Shown here: positions 23,865 to 31,242 of the stretch, one piece after another | Layout of the letters: each line of letters starts with the position of its first letter | Position numbering within the stretch: position 1 is the stretch's first letter | IMG/VR virus record: IMGVR_UViG_3300030385_001778 | Coordinates: 1 to 35,324 of that record | Strand: one strand, 5' to 3' | Length of the DNA: 35,324 nucleotides | Source of the DNA: a virus | The notes under the pieces: model-generated | Told to the model about the DNA's origin: nothing | What the model saw: only the letters and a program-made list of their open reading frames with translations | Database searches by the model: none | Translations under genes and position numbers: made by a program

Positions 23865-24848
23865 TTATGCACCAGTGATGGCACTGTAATCTAGATTGTT
23901 ATTAGTAAACGTAACAAAGTCGAATAACAATGTCATTTCACCGGGAATAGCCCTAGTAGGCTGGGCAGCGTGGTCAGCAGCCAAAGATACGGTAGAACCA
24001 CGATTGGTAATACCAGCCTTGGCCGTACCATCGCTCTGCAATAGGTTTCCACCATATACATCGAAGATGGTAGTTGCCCACGTACCTGATTGGCGATACT
24101 TGTGTATGCTGGGAGGAAGTGTTCCACCGCGACGACTTGTGGTATCAGAACCACCACTAAGAATTGGGTTCACCGCAGTGCCAGCAATTTTATTTACGAC
24201 ACCACTCCTAATTATAAAACCAGAGTCAGGAGCGCTAGCAGCAAAATTAATAGCACGCTTTGCTACAGACGAACTGGGGTTGTAACCGAAAGTGCCGCTA
24301 GAGTTTGCTTTGCTAGTACCACTTTCGTGAGCGGTGCCAGTATTAATAACAAGCTGAGAGCCAACAACTTTTCGACCAGCAACTATGTCAATAAGACTTT
24401 TAGAATTGCCTTTGGCAGAAGCTATGTTGCCACCATTAAGAATGGTATGACCATCTTTGTCTTCTACGCCAGCGGCGCTACCAAATTGCGTAACGGTAGT
24501 GTTGCTAAGACCTTCGACAATAGAAGCCTTGTTCTTAAACCTATACGTTCCATCAACTAGAAGCGTAAGGGTTAAAGTACCAGAGGTGTCGTCGGCTACA
24601 GTAATAGAGCCATTGTGACCATTTGCATGTATAATGCAAGCTGCTAAAGCTGTTGCAGCAGCCGCAGCATTGGTCTTGATAAACTCAAGGTCTGTAGTTG
24701 AAGAAGAGTTTTTGGCAGTATAGGTCTTGGAGGTTCCAGCCGCATCGACGATAACAATAGTTTCGTCAAGAGTAGCAGCCCCAGCAAAAACAATAGTACC
24801 TGTTACCGTTGCGGTATCCACCGTGTGTAAGTGTGTGCTTAAAGTCAT
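23865..24848 (-). CDS. Putative virion structural protein, paralogue 1
   Basis: A 327-residue tandem paralogue of 22862-23839, sharing VTGTIVF at the start, DETIVIVDAAG, TYTAK, the Ala-rich helix NAAAAATALAACI, TYRFKNKASI in the middle, HKYRQSGTWATTIFDVYGG and the final RAIPGEMTLLFDFVTFT. The pair may form a mixed shell or tail layer. A putative promoter (24920-24928) and AAGGGT ribosome site precede it, so it is first in its unit. This kind of N-terminal domain is widely seen in phage tail and capsid-associated proteins. Which structure it builds is not determined. Confidence 0.72.
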   Translation of the reverse strand: MTLSTHLHTVDTATVTGTIVFAGAATLDETIVIVDAAGTSKTYTAKNSSSTTDLEFIKTNAAAAATALAACIIHANGHNGSITVADDTSGTLTLTLLVDGTYRFKNKASIVEGLSNTTVTQFGSAAGVEDKDGHTILNGGNIASAKGNSKSLIDIVAGRKVVGSQLVINTGTAHESGTSKANSSGTFGYNPSSSVAKRAINFAASAPDSGFIIRSGVVNKIAGTAVNPILSGGSDTTSRRGGTLPPSIHKYRQSGTWATTIFDVYGGNLLQSDGTAKAGITNRGSTVSLAADHAAQPTRAIPGEMTLLFDFVTFTNNNLDYSAITGA

Positions 24849-24919
24849 GATAGTTACCCTTCATATGACTATTTTGCACAGTGTCCTTTGGTTCCTATAT
24901 AAAAATCCAATCCATATAT

Positions 24920-24928
24920 ATTATACAC
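24920..24928 (-). promoter_or_regulatory. Putative phage promoter (GTGTATAAT) for the structural pair
   Basis: Minus-strand GTGTATAATATATATGG, 2 nt beyond the stop codon of the DeoC-like gene and 71 nt before the first structural gene. A TTGCAG lies 19 nt upstream of TATAAT, too far for a standard -35. A highly expressed virion gene is the expected target for a late promoter. Confidence 0.6.
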
Positions 24929-24930
24929 CA

Positions 24931-25563
24931 TTAAAGAAGGTCTTCTGCAATTTTTGGAGACATTAGTCTCAAACAGTGTATATCTAGCTCTTTAAATACG
25001 TCGTGGTATTTCTTATTAAACCCGCGCACACAAGAGGTTACAAGCACGCCTGTTTTTGTTTGCATTTCATAAGAAATTATGGCATTTTCAGACAGATCAT
25101 CCGCTATAAACCCAGTAGAATTAATGATATTAAAAACACCGGTAATGCTTAGTAACTCACACATTAACAACACGGTTTTAACGGGAAATAGTCTATATTC
25201 AATTATAGCTCTAAGCTCTACGTTGTTTTGATTACATACGGCAAGGCAGGCTTTTATATCTTCTCTAATTTTCCTCCAGTTTTCTTCCTTAATATAGCTG
25301 TTGTTAATAACGACATCTATAAAAGAAGCCCCCTGCCTGATAGCTAGGATTATTTCATGAACCCTCACTTGGGTGCTGGCTAATCCATAGGGAAAATCAA
25401 TGGCAGCAGAGAATTTTTGGTGTTTTAAGAATTCGTCAACACGACTCATAAAGCCAGAGGGGATAGCAACGGAGTCTATACTCTTTTCTGAAGCTATAAA
25501 AATGGCCTCTAAGATATCTGCATGTGTTGAATCTTGGTTATAGCAGGCTAATTCTGTAAGCAT
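24931..25563 (-). CDS. DeoC-fold protein lacking the catalytic lysines
   Basis: A 210-residue protein with the TIM-barrel sequence pattern of deoxyribose-phosphate aldolase. AAIDFPYGLASTQVRVHE is near 53-70 (compare the GFPHG-x-E/K-VKV segment), FIDVVIN follows with Asp83 (E. coli Asp102 position), REDIKACLAVC comes next, and INSTGF is at 147-152. The Schiff-base lysine (E. coli Lys167, in KTSTG) is Ile here, and the second lysine (Lys201) is replaced too. It may be a pseudoenzyme, or use another chemistry on deoxyribose-phosphate-like ligands. It overlaps the sigma factor gene by 16 nt. It is the last gene before the promoter of the structural pair. Confidence 0.7.
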   Translation of the reverse strand: MLTELACYNQDSTHADILEAIFIASEKSIDSVAIPSGFMSRVDEFLKHQKFSAAIDFPYGLASTQVRVHEIILAIRQGASFIDVVINNSYIKEENWRKIREDIKACLAVCNQNNVELRAIIEYRLFPVKTVLLMCELLSITGVFNIINSTGFIADDLSENAIISYEMQTKTGVLVTSCVRGFNKKYHDVFKELDIHCLRLMSPKIAEDLL

Positions 25564-26054
25564 TGTTTTAGCTTTTCTAAGGCTGAAAGTATTCTTCGTC
25601 TTGCTGTTTCTCTGCCATATCCATTTTCTTGTCCTATTTCCTTTGCGGTCTTTGATTCGTAAAATCTTTTAAAGATTATGTCTCTAGCTTCTTCATCTAA
25701 ATTTTCTAGCAGATCTGATATTTCAACAGAATCTGATTTCGCCTCATAACCACATATTTCAGCCATAAGAGAAGAAGCTTTGTCGCTTTTGGGTATTTTT
25801 CTACTTTTGTTTATTTCGTATAGCTGTTTTTGGCATTCCCAAAATAGCCTATTGCATAAAAAAGAAGTAAACTTACAATTGCCCTTGCTGGGGTCATATC
25901 GCTCTACAGCCTGCCAAACAGATATTAGCTTACACCTCTCCAATTCTTCGTAAGGAATCGTATCTATATATTTCATACAGATCTTGTTCATTACGTTTAT
26001 ATTGTCTCTATTTTGTAGAGCTTCCCTTAGCTCTTCGTCTGTTACTTTTCCCAT
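25548..26054 (-). CDS. Sigma-70 family factor (phage type)
   Basis: A 168-residue alternative sigma factor that would redirect host RNA polymerase to phage promoters. Region 2 is seen in LISVWQAVERYDPSKGNCKF then TSFLCNRLFWECQKQL. Region 4 is seen in EARDIIFKRFYESKTAKEIGQ followed by the recognition-helix stretch GYGRETARRRILSALEKLK. A middle linker carries little conservation. There is no region 1 or 3, so it is a minimal ECF-like or late-gene sigma. An AGGAAA site precedes the start. The four GTGTATAAT motifs in this window are obvious candidates for its target. No anti-sigma gene is recognisable next to it. Confidence 0.85.
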   Translation of the reverse strand: MGKVTDEELREALQNRDNINVMNKICMKYIDTIPYEELERCKLISVWQAVERYDPSKGNCKFTSFLCNRLFWECQKQLYEINKSRKIPKSDKASSLMAEICGYEAKSDSVEISDLLENLDEEARDIIFKRFYESKTAKEIGQENGYGRETARRRILSALEKLKQCLQN

Positions 26055-26068
26055 TTTCCTGTTCCGTG

Positions 26069-26686
26069 TTATTCGTTTTGATAAATTAGACCGCCATATT
26101 TATTCTTTCTTTTTTTATAATGCTCTAGGGTTTTTTTATAAATTTCATCGTCATCTTCATTCGTGCTGGTGTAAAGTATTTCTCCGCTTTTACACACAAA
26201 TATCGCCCAGTATCTATCAGAAGAAAGATTATCACGTATCATTTCTACTGTTTCTTCGGTTACTGTTTCTTCGGTGTCATCATCTAAGGAAGAGTCGCCA
26301 CGCAGAGATTCTTCAATTTCTCTCCTTACATCAGAGAAATCAAAAAGTTTCCCTATACCAAGAAAGAACCTGTACCGAGTCATGATGTTGAGAAGTTCAA
26401 CACCCTTTGTTTTCTCGATAACCTCTCTTACAGACTCTGTAATATCAAAATTGGTGTAGCCCATCCAGCAATCGAATTGATTCATGATATTCATTTTATC
26501 ATGAAGTTGGTACATCCCCATTGGGGTGGTGACAAGGGATGGTATTTTTTCTAGAAACGTGATGGCATTTTCAACTACTCCATCTTCGTCTTCTTGGTCT
26601 AGCTGGTCTGAATAAAATTCTTCGACTATTTCCTGTTCTATTACATCCTCGTCCCAGCGCTCCCAAGCGATTTTTTTGCGTGACAT
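26069..26686 (-). CDS. Unknown acidic phage protein, 205 aa
   Basis: A 205-residue acidic protein I cannot place. It begins RKKIAWERWDEDV and contains EEFYSDQLDQEDEDG early, a helical middle (VREVIEKTKGVELLNIMTRYRFF), a Asp/Glu/Thr-rich linker (SSLDDDTEETVTEETVEM) and a strand-rich end (WAIFVCKSGEILYTS). No cysteine cluster or membrane segment. It sits directly after a putative promoter and 14 nt before the sigma gene, so the two are likely co-expressed. An anti-sigma or sigma-partner role is possible by position but not shown. GGAGG precedes the start at ideal spacing. Confidence 0.6.
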   Translation of the reverse strand: MSRKKIAWERWDEDVIEQEIVEEFYSDQLDQEDEDGVVENAITFLEKIPSLVTTPMGMYQLHDKMNIMNQFDCWMGYTNFDITESVREVIEKTKGVELLNIMTRYRFFLGIGKLFDFSDVRREIEESLRGDSSLDDDTEETVTEETVEMIRDNLSSDRYWAIFVCKSGEILYTSTNEDDDEIYKKTLEHYKKRKNKYGGLIYQNE

Positions 26687-26716
26687 GACGTGGCCTCCAA
26701 GGGAATGATCTTATTA

Positions 26717-26725
26717 ATTATACAC
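26717..26725 (-). promoter_or_regulatory. Putative phage promoter (GTGTATAAT) for the sigma gene unit
   Basis: Minus-strand TGTGTATAATTAATAAG, 5 nt beyond the stop of the 132-aa gene and 30 nt before the 205-aa protein start. It would drive that gene, the sigma factor and the DeoC-like gene. If the sigma factor reads this motif, the arrangement is autoregulatory. Confidence 0.55.
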
Positions 26726-26730
26726 ATTTT

Positions 26731-27129
26731 TCATTCATTCCCTCTTAACACGCGCTCTCCTATGTCTGTTGGTTTAACTACGACTTTATCGACCTCTTCT
26801 TCTAGACTAATTCCCATAGATTCCATCATTGGCTGTAAATCTTCTTGCTGAAACGTAATAAGATTTTTAATAAAGCGAGCGAACTCCTCTTTATCCCCAT
26901 TTTTAAGGCATTCTTCCTTAATAAAATCTACCGAATTATCTAAGAGTTGGCTGCTATGTATCTTAAAAAACAATTCAGCGAAGGACTCATTGGCCATCTT
27001 TTCCTTTTTCTCGTCCCATCCAAAATCAATGTAGACAAAGCCATCAGTCCCAATAAGGTACTTTATATAAGCGACTGTGTTCTTGTTGACTTTTCGTTTA
27101 AATAAAGCCCTTTTAATCCACTTAAACAT
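26731..27129 (-). CDS. Unknown phage protein, 132 aa
   Basis: A 132-residue protein with a basic N-terminus (MFKWIKRALFKRKVNKN), a strand-rich first half (GTDGFVYIDFGWDEKKE) and a helical second half with acidic end (GISLEEEVDKVVVKPTD). Nothing I recognise. It follows a small gene with a 1-nt gap, so they are probably translated together. It is the gene just before a putative promoter and so ends the glycosyltransferase-type unit. Confidence 0.5.
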   Translation of the reverse strand: MFKWIKRALFKRKVNKNTVAYIKYLIGTDGFVYIDFGWDEKKEKMANESFAELFFKIHSSQLLDNSVDFIKEECLKNGDKEEFARFIKNLITFQQEDLQPMMESMGISLEEEVDKVVVKPTDIGERVLRGNE

Positions 27130-27130
27130 A

Positions 27131-27373
27131 TTAGTCTCTGGGGTAGTATTTTTCTAAAATCTCCAGCCTGTCTTCTGCATCAACAAGCATGTCAAGAGCT
27201 TCGTCTAGGTTTTGATAAAAATCACCAGTTGAATGATCTCCAATTCCCACGCCGTTGTTAAGCAAAAGATTAAGAGACAGCTCTGCCTTAGACATGTCAG
27301 TTTTTGCTTTGTTGCGAAGGTATTGCACCGCCTTGGTTCTATAGTCTTGAGAGCTTGAATTTTGTATCTGCAT
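27131..27373 (-). CDS. Unknown small helical protein, 80 aa
   Basis: An 80-residue protein, likely helical (RTKAVQYLRNKAKTDMSKAE, then LDEALDMLVDAEDRLEILEK), with no motif that identifies a function. Its second half could form a coiled-coil dimer. The gap to the 132-aa gene is 1 nt. It lies between a GT-A-like gene and unknown genes. An accessory to the glycosyl group is only a guess. Confidence 0.5.
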   Translation of the reverse strand: MQIQNSSSQDYRTKAVQYLRNKAKTDMSKAELSLNLLLNNGVGIGDHSTGDFYQNLDEALDMLVDAEDRLEILEKYYPRD

Positions 27374-27383
27374 TTTTATTTCC

Positions 27384-28220
27384 TTACAATTTTTTAAATA
27401 TTAGTTCAAATTCATTGTGTGACCATGTAACATTTTGAAACGCATATTCCATAGCCCTGAAGCTTATCACTTCACCATTTAAATATTTTTCATTTAGCTC
27501 TTCTTCTGAAAAAGGATGCATTGCCCCAGAAATAAGCGGGGGGTCTTGTACGCAATTACATGGTATGCTAAACAAGACGTTTTGTCTATATGATACCATC
27601 ATATTTCTGTCTGTTTCATTTCTGGACTTTCCAGCTATTATTCCCTCCCAATGTCTCAAGCAGTCAAATTTAAACTTATGAGACAAGTCTGATATTTCTT
27701 TAGTTCTAAAAATATGTCCATCGAGAGATATTGGATACCCATAATTAAGTCTAGAACTCCATTCTTTCCAATTCCATTTTACGCAGAATGGATTTGATTC
27801 ATATTTTCCAAGCTCAACAAACTCTGTGGGGACGAGATAGTCCTGCATGGTTGTGTTCAGCCCCAACCTAAAAGAAAAGCAAAAAACGTCATCTATCATT
27901 AGCGATTCTAGTTGGCTTGCTGTAGAGGGTAGTCTCTTATAGAAAATGCAGTCATCAACAATTCCACATATGAATTCTGACTCGCATGTTTTAAGAGCAT
28001 TTAGAAAGTCTGGAACAAAATCTTTTTCTTGTTCCCACACAATATTCGGAAGAATTTCCTCTGACTTTAGTTTTTCATAACCCTTTTCAAAATCCTCACT
28101 GGTCGAGGTGTAGATGATTTTGATTTTATCTAAAAGGTTTGGAGCATTTACTGACAAGCTCTCAAGCAAAAGTCTTAATTGGGAAGCCCTATTCTTTGAT
28201 AAGACCAGTCCATTTATCAT
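27384..28220 (-). CDS. GT-A-like glycosyltransferase, paralogue of 17263-18150
   Basis: A 278-residue protein of the same family as the gene at 17263-18150, starting GLVLSKNRASQLRLLLESL. GIVDDCIF is in the metal-binding DxD position (Asp-Asp here, which is more canonical than the Asn-Asp-Glu of its paralogue). Shared motifs include GYEKL, FRLGLNTT and GHIFRTKE. The first 30 residues are nearly the same in both copies. It overlaps the PAP2 phosphatase stop by 32 nt and is followed downstream by small genes. Its neighbours (PAP2, GT4, exostosin-like) suggest assembly of a surface or DNA-linked glycan. The acceptor cannot be seen from the sequence. Confidence 0.72.
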   Translation of the reverse strand: MINGLVLSKNRASQLRLLLESLSVNAPNLLDKIKIIYTSTSEDFEKGYEKLKSEEILPNIVWEQEKDFVPDFLNALKTCESEFICGIVDDCIFYKRLPSTASQLESLMIDDVFCFSFRLGLNTTMQDYLVPTEFVELGKYESNPFCVKWNWKEWSSRLNYGYPISLDGHIFRTKEISDLSHKFKFDCLRHWEGIIAGKSRNETDRNMMVSYRQNVLFSIPCNCVQDPPLISGAMHPFSEEELNEKYLNGEVISFRAMEYAFQNVTWSHNEFELIFKKL

Positions 28221-28878
28221 CCAAGTTGCCCTTCATGTTTTCCCATAAAACCCTAGCCAATAGCATGCCGACCTCATTATCGCTGGGATAATGTACGCCT
28301 TGCATGACTCTGGCATTTCCTACCAACCCAGCAAATTTTTGAAAAGTGGCTTTATGCTCTGGATACAAACTTGACAATAATTCAGCAATCATAGAACCTT
28401 GGCCTTGGTGTCCAGAGGGGTAGCTTGGCGTCTTATGTGTACTGGTTTCGATAACGGAAATAACATACCCAAGATGCGAAGATATCTGGAATGGCCTAGC
28501 TCTCTTAAATTTATACTTCAATTTCAGAGAAATAGCTTCTATGTGTTCAAGGGCGGTATCTATTAAATCTTGCGGATACATAAGACCCATTCTTTTAACG
28601 TAGGGTCTGAATAGATCTTCGATGTCATTGTCAATCATTATAACAAAATCAAAGTCTTCTTTAGACAGGTTTTTAGTTAGCCTCTGAACCTGCTCCAGAT
28701 CCATTTTAGTAATATCGCTTGTGTTGCTAGGAGGCTCTGGAAGAATAGAATTCCAATCAATCGTTATAAGAGGGGTTGGAACCTTCATCTGTCTTTGTCT
28801 TTTTGCGTCTGGAGTTCCTTCATATCTAATCAAATTAATCTGATCAGAACCACCCGTTGAATTAAGTACGTGAATCAT
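28189..28878 (-). CDS. Soluble PAP2-type phosphatase
   Basis: A 229-residue acid phosphatase of the PAP2/haloperoxidase superfamily. The three motifs are complete: K-x6-RP as KFKRARPF, PSGH in PSYPSGHQGQG, and R-x5-H-x3-D as ARVMQGVHYPSD. Unlike lipid phosphatases it has no membrane segments, so it is a soluble enzyme closer to class A acid phosphatases or vanadium haloperoxidases, and no signal peptide is evident. The ATG at 28878 is used because the longer start is TTG. It overlaps the GT-A gene. It may remove a phosphate from a sugar or nucleotide intermediate in the glycan pathway; substrate unknown. Confidence 0.8.
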   Translation of the reverse strand: MIHVLNSTGGSDQINLIRYEGTPDAKRQRQMKVPTPLITIDWNSILPEPPSNTSDITKMDLEQVQRLTKNLSKEDFDFVIMIDNDIEDLFRPYVKRMGLMYPQDLIDTALEHIEAISLKLKYKFKRARPFQISSHLGYVISVIETSTHKTPSYPSGHQGQGSMIAELLSSLYPEHKATFQKFAGLVGNARVMQGVHYPSDNEVGMLLARVLWENMKGNLDDKWTGLIKE

Positions 28879-29986
28879 TTTTCTCAATTGCCTCTATTAT
28901 TTTTGTCGCTGAATTTTCCCAGCTAAACTTTTTGGCGGTGTCAACGCCAGCTTGGTTTATGTTGAGATCGTCCTTCTTCTTCTTTTCATGAACGTCTCTC
29001 ATGTATTGAGCCAATTGGGTAATATGGGCTTCTTCTATTTTTGCCCATTGGCCTTGACCTCTAAACCATTTCGCGTCGTGAGCATCTTCTAGTTCTGTTG
29101 TTTCAATTAACAGGCAATTTTCTTCGTTGCAAAATTCTGTATGTGCAGAATAGTTGGTTGCCACAACAGACTTTCCGCAACTCATCATCTCTAATAGCTC
29201 AAGATTCCAACCCTCTGCTCTTGCGGGAAAAACACCACAGTCCGTCTGTGACATAATATTATACACTTCTTCTTGTGTTCTTTGTCTTGGTATAACTCTT
29301 ACTTTGTCACCAAGCTTGGAGGTTCTATACAAACGCTCCCACTTGAAGTTTTCATCTTCATCATAAAATGGATTATCGCACATCATCCATAGTTCTACAT
29401 TATCATCTTCATTAAAAGCTTCGTCAAACGCTTTCGTTAAGATGTCATGTCCTTTTCTAATCTCCCATTTTCCACAATTAAAAAATATGGTTTCTTCTCT
29501 ATGAGAAACAGACTCTTTGAAAATACCCCTATCTACGCCAAGTGGTATAACAGAGATTTTTTCCTTTAGGTCTTCTTCTGGATGAAATTTCTTTAGCTGG
29601 TCAACTAAAATTTCTTTAGACCACCCCGACGTAGCCATCCAATAATCAAGATAGGAGAGATGGTGCAATTCAAGGTCTGTAAACCTATCAAGCTCAAAAA
29701 TTGGAAACCCGTACTTATGACCAGTTCCTACAAACTGGCTCATGTCATGCTGATGCCACATTCTAATTGAAGGAGCGTTCCAGTCAGGCATCCTTGAGTT
29801 GGAAATCATCTGTTTTAGATCTTCATGGTAGTTTTCTGGAACCTCTATGTTTCCAATTACAAATAAAGCAACGCTTTGCTTTAAGTCGTGCAAAGCCTTG
29901 GATATATTAACGCCAGCAACGCCATAGCCCAATTGGTTAAGTGGGCAAGACAGATTAATGTTGTGAGTAGAGTTTAAGAATCCCAT
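28862..29986 (-). CDS. GT4-family (GT-B) glycosyltransferase
   Basis: A 374-residue retaining GT-B transferase. The acceptor domain starts LNQLGYGVAGVNISKAL (a Gly-rich loop). VIPLGVD lies near the middle. FNCGKWEIRKGHDILTKAF and the C-terminal nucleotide-sugar domain follow, with EGWNLELLEMMSCGKSVVAT holding the E-x7-E motif. A fungal/plant-type match is not needed; it fits the Glycos_transf_1 family. AAGGAA precedes the start. It is adjacent to the exostosin-like transferase (12 nt away) and PAP2. It contains an internal GTGTATAAT at 29258-29266 that is explained by the codons V-Y-N. Confidence 0.85.
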   Translation of the reverse strand: MGFLNSTHNINLSCPLNQLGYGVAGVNISKALHDLKQSVALFVIGNIEVPENYHEDLKQMISNSRMPDWNAPSIRMWHQHDMSQFVGTGHKYGFPIFELDRFTDLELHHLSYLDYWMATSGWSKEILVDQLKKFHPEEDLKEKISVIPLGVDRGIFKESVSHREETIFFNCGKWEIRKGHDILTKAFDEAFNEDDNVELWMMCDNPFYDEDENFKWERLYRTSKLGDKVRVIPRQRTQEEVYNIMSQTDCGVFPARAEGWNLELLEMMSCGKSVVATNYSAHTEFCNEENCLLIETTELEDAHDAKWFRGQGQWAKIEEAHITQLAQYMRDVHEKKKKDDLNINQAGVDTAKKFSWENSATKIIEAIEKNDSRT

Positions 29987-29998
29987 TCTTTTCCTTTT

Positions 29999-30955
29999 CT
30001 ATAATAAACCTCTAAGGTGTTCTATTTTGTTTTTCCAATAGTCTATCTTTATTTTATCCATATTGAAGTCAATTCTCCCCAAGATTTCTAACATTTCCTT
30101 TAAAAAATCTGGGGTAACATCAGACCAAGAATTTACTTTGACGTGTGGCAAGTCTTTTAGGTATGAATATCCTACCTCGTCTTCGACTATTGGTATACAC
30201 CCGCAGTATAAACACTCAAGAATTCTATAGCAATCAACACCGTTTCCCTGTGGGCATAACGCAAACTGGTGCAGACACAAGTCTTCAAGATATTCTTTGT
30301 AAGGCTTTGGTGAATGAACTATTGTCACCCAGTCTGGATTTAGATTAATGTATGCGTTTTTAAGTTTTGATCTCTCAAAAGTATTGTCTTGCCAATTGAG
30401 GTATACCCAATTCACTCGGTCAGAGCGATTCATAAGAAGCGGGTCAGATACGGTAGAACAAATATCATCGGGAGCATCTTTTCCTACCCCTAGTGGTATA
30501 CTGATTATTCTATCATCTTGAATCATAGAATTACACAAAAACCAACTAACAACATTGTTTGGTATATTTGGAATTGTAGAATATGTATAAGCATAGCACT
30601 TGATGGAATATTTGTCACTTAGTGTGCATCGTTCTTCTTCACATCTAGGAGGCATTTGTATCGGGGAATAGCCCATTTCAGGCGTAATCATTTGGTCTAC
30701 AAATGGAAGCCATTTTTTCATATCCATAGAAACTGGATGTTCTTCTTGAATGGCTAGGCCGTAATCACTGAAAGCACTTATAACCACGTATTTATTATCG
30801 GTTTGTTCACATTTTGCGAAAAACTTATGTATATGTTCTATATTGCAATAGACCACGCCGGATTCAGGTATTGAATCATCGTCGTGGTCTATTTCGTAGT
30901 TGCAGTCCCCAAGGGACATCCAAGACTTTACATTTATAATTTCATCTGGTTTCAT
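29999..30955 (-). CDS. Exostosin-like glycosyltransferase
   Basis: A 318-residue transferase whose C-terminal half carries the exostosin (GT47)-like signature: HQFALCPQGNGVDCYRILECL with GCIPIVEDE after it, and KEYLEDL before. The N-terminal part is less conserved (YVVISAFSDYGLAIQE). There is no signal peptide or membrane segment. It is preceded with a 1-nt gap by a 34-residue membrane protein, suggesting a membrane partner. With GT4, GT-A-like and PAP2 it makes a four-gene glycan group. Acceptor could be a phage protein, modified DNA base or host envelope sugar; the sequence does not say. Confidence 0.8.
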   Translation of the reverse strand: MKPDEIINVKSWMSLGDCNYEIDHDDDSIPESGVVYCNIEHIHKFFAKCEQTDNKYVVISAFSDYGLAIQEEHPVSMDMKKWLPFVDQMITPEMGYSPIQMPPRCEEERCTLSDKYSIKCYAYTYSTIPNIPNNVVSWFLCNSMIQDDRIISIPLGVGKDAPDDICSTVSDPLLMNRSDRVNWVYLNWQDNTFERSKLKNAYINLNPDWVTIVHSPKPYKEYLEDLCLHQFALCPQGNGVDCYRILECLYCGCIPIVEDEVGYSYLKDLPHVKVNSWSDVTPDFLKEMLEILGRIDFNMDKIKIDYWKNKIEHLRGLL

Positions 30956-30956
30956 T

Positions 30957-31061
30957 CTACCATTGTAGTATACTGGCCAATATTAGTCCAATAACAATAA
31001 ATGGGAATACGACAACCAAAATTAAAATTACAGTCTTGTTTATGGAATCCATTATTTTCAT
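30957..31061 (-). CDS. Very small membrane protein, 34 aa
   Basis: A 34-residue ORF: MKIMDSINKT, then a hydrophobic stretch (VILILVVVFPFIVIGLILAS) and ILQW. It starts in an ATGA overlap with the next small ORF, and its stop is 1 nt from the exostosin-like gene start, so the three are translationally linked. Single membrane-spanning with a Pro in the segment. Candidates are a holin-like mini-protein or an anchor for the transferase. Too short for ordinary gene callers. Confidence 0.65.
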   Translation of the reverse strand: MKIMDSINKTVILILVVVFPFIVIGLILASILQW

Positions 31062-31201
31062 TTGAACATTTCCATTGGCATTTCCCACCAACCCATCAAG
31101 ACTCCAAGAAGATATGCACCAATGCCCCAAAGCAAAATGCGGATCTTTTTGTTTTTGAGGGGGCTGCTAATACCGCTAATAAGACTTTTCAACAAGTTCA
31201 T
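31058..31201 (-). CDS. Small membrane protein, 47 aa
   Basis: A 47-residue ORF with AGGTG upstream of its ATG at 31201. It has a basic N-terminal part (SSPLKNKKI), one membrane segment (ILLWGIGAYLLGVLMGWW) and a Met-rich tail (EMPMEMFK). Its stop overlaps the 34-residue ORF start. The pair looks like a real mini-gene operon. It may be involved in lysis or in anchoring envelope-modifying proteins nearby; no family recognised. Confidence 0.65.
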   Translation of the reverse strand: MNLLKSLISGISSPLKNKKIRILLWGIGAYLLGVLMGWWEMPMEMFK

Positions 31202-31242
31202 AATACACCTCGCATTAAAAATAGTATTTAAGATGTCCTATG

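Noticed and set aside
29258-29266. GTGTATAAT inside the GT4 gene
   Set aside because: It encodes V-Y-N in a conserved gene and is not next to a stop codon; counted as coincidence, though kept in the tally for the promoter finding.
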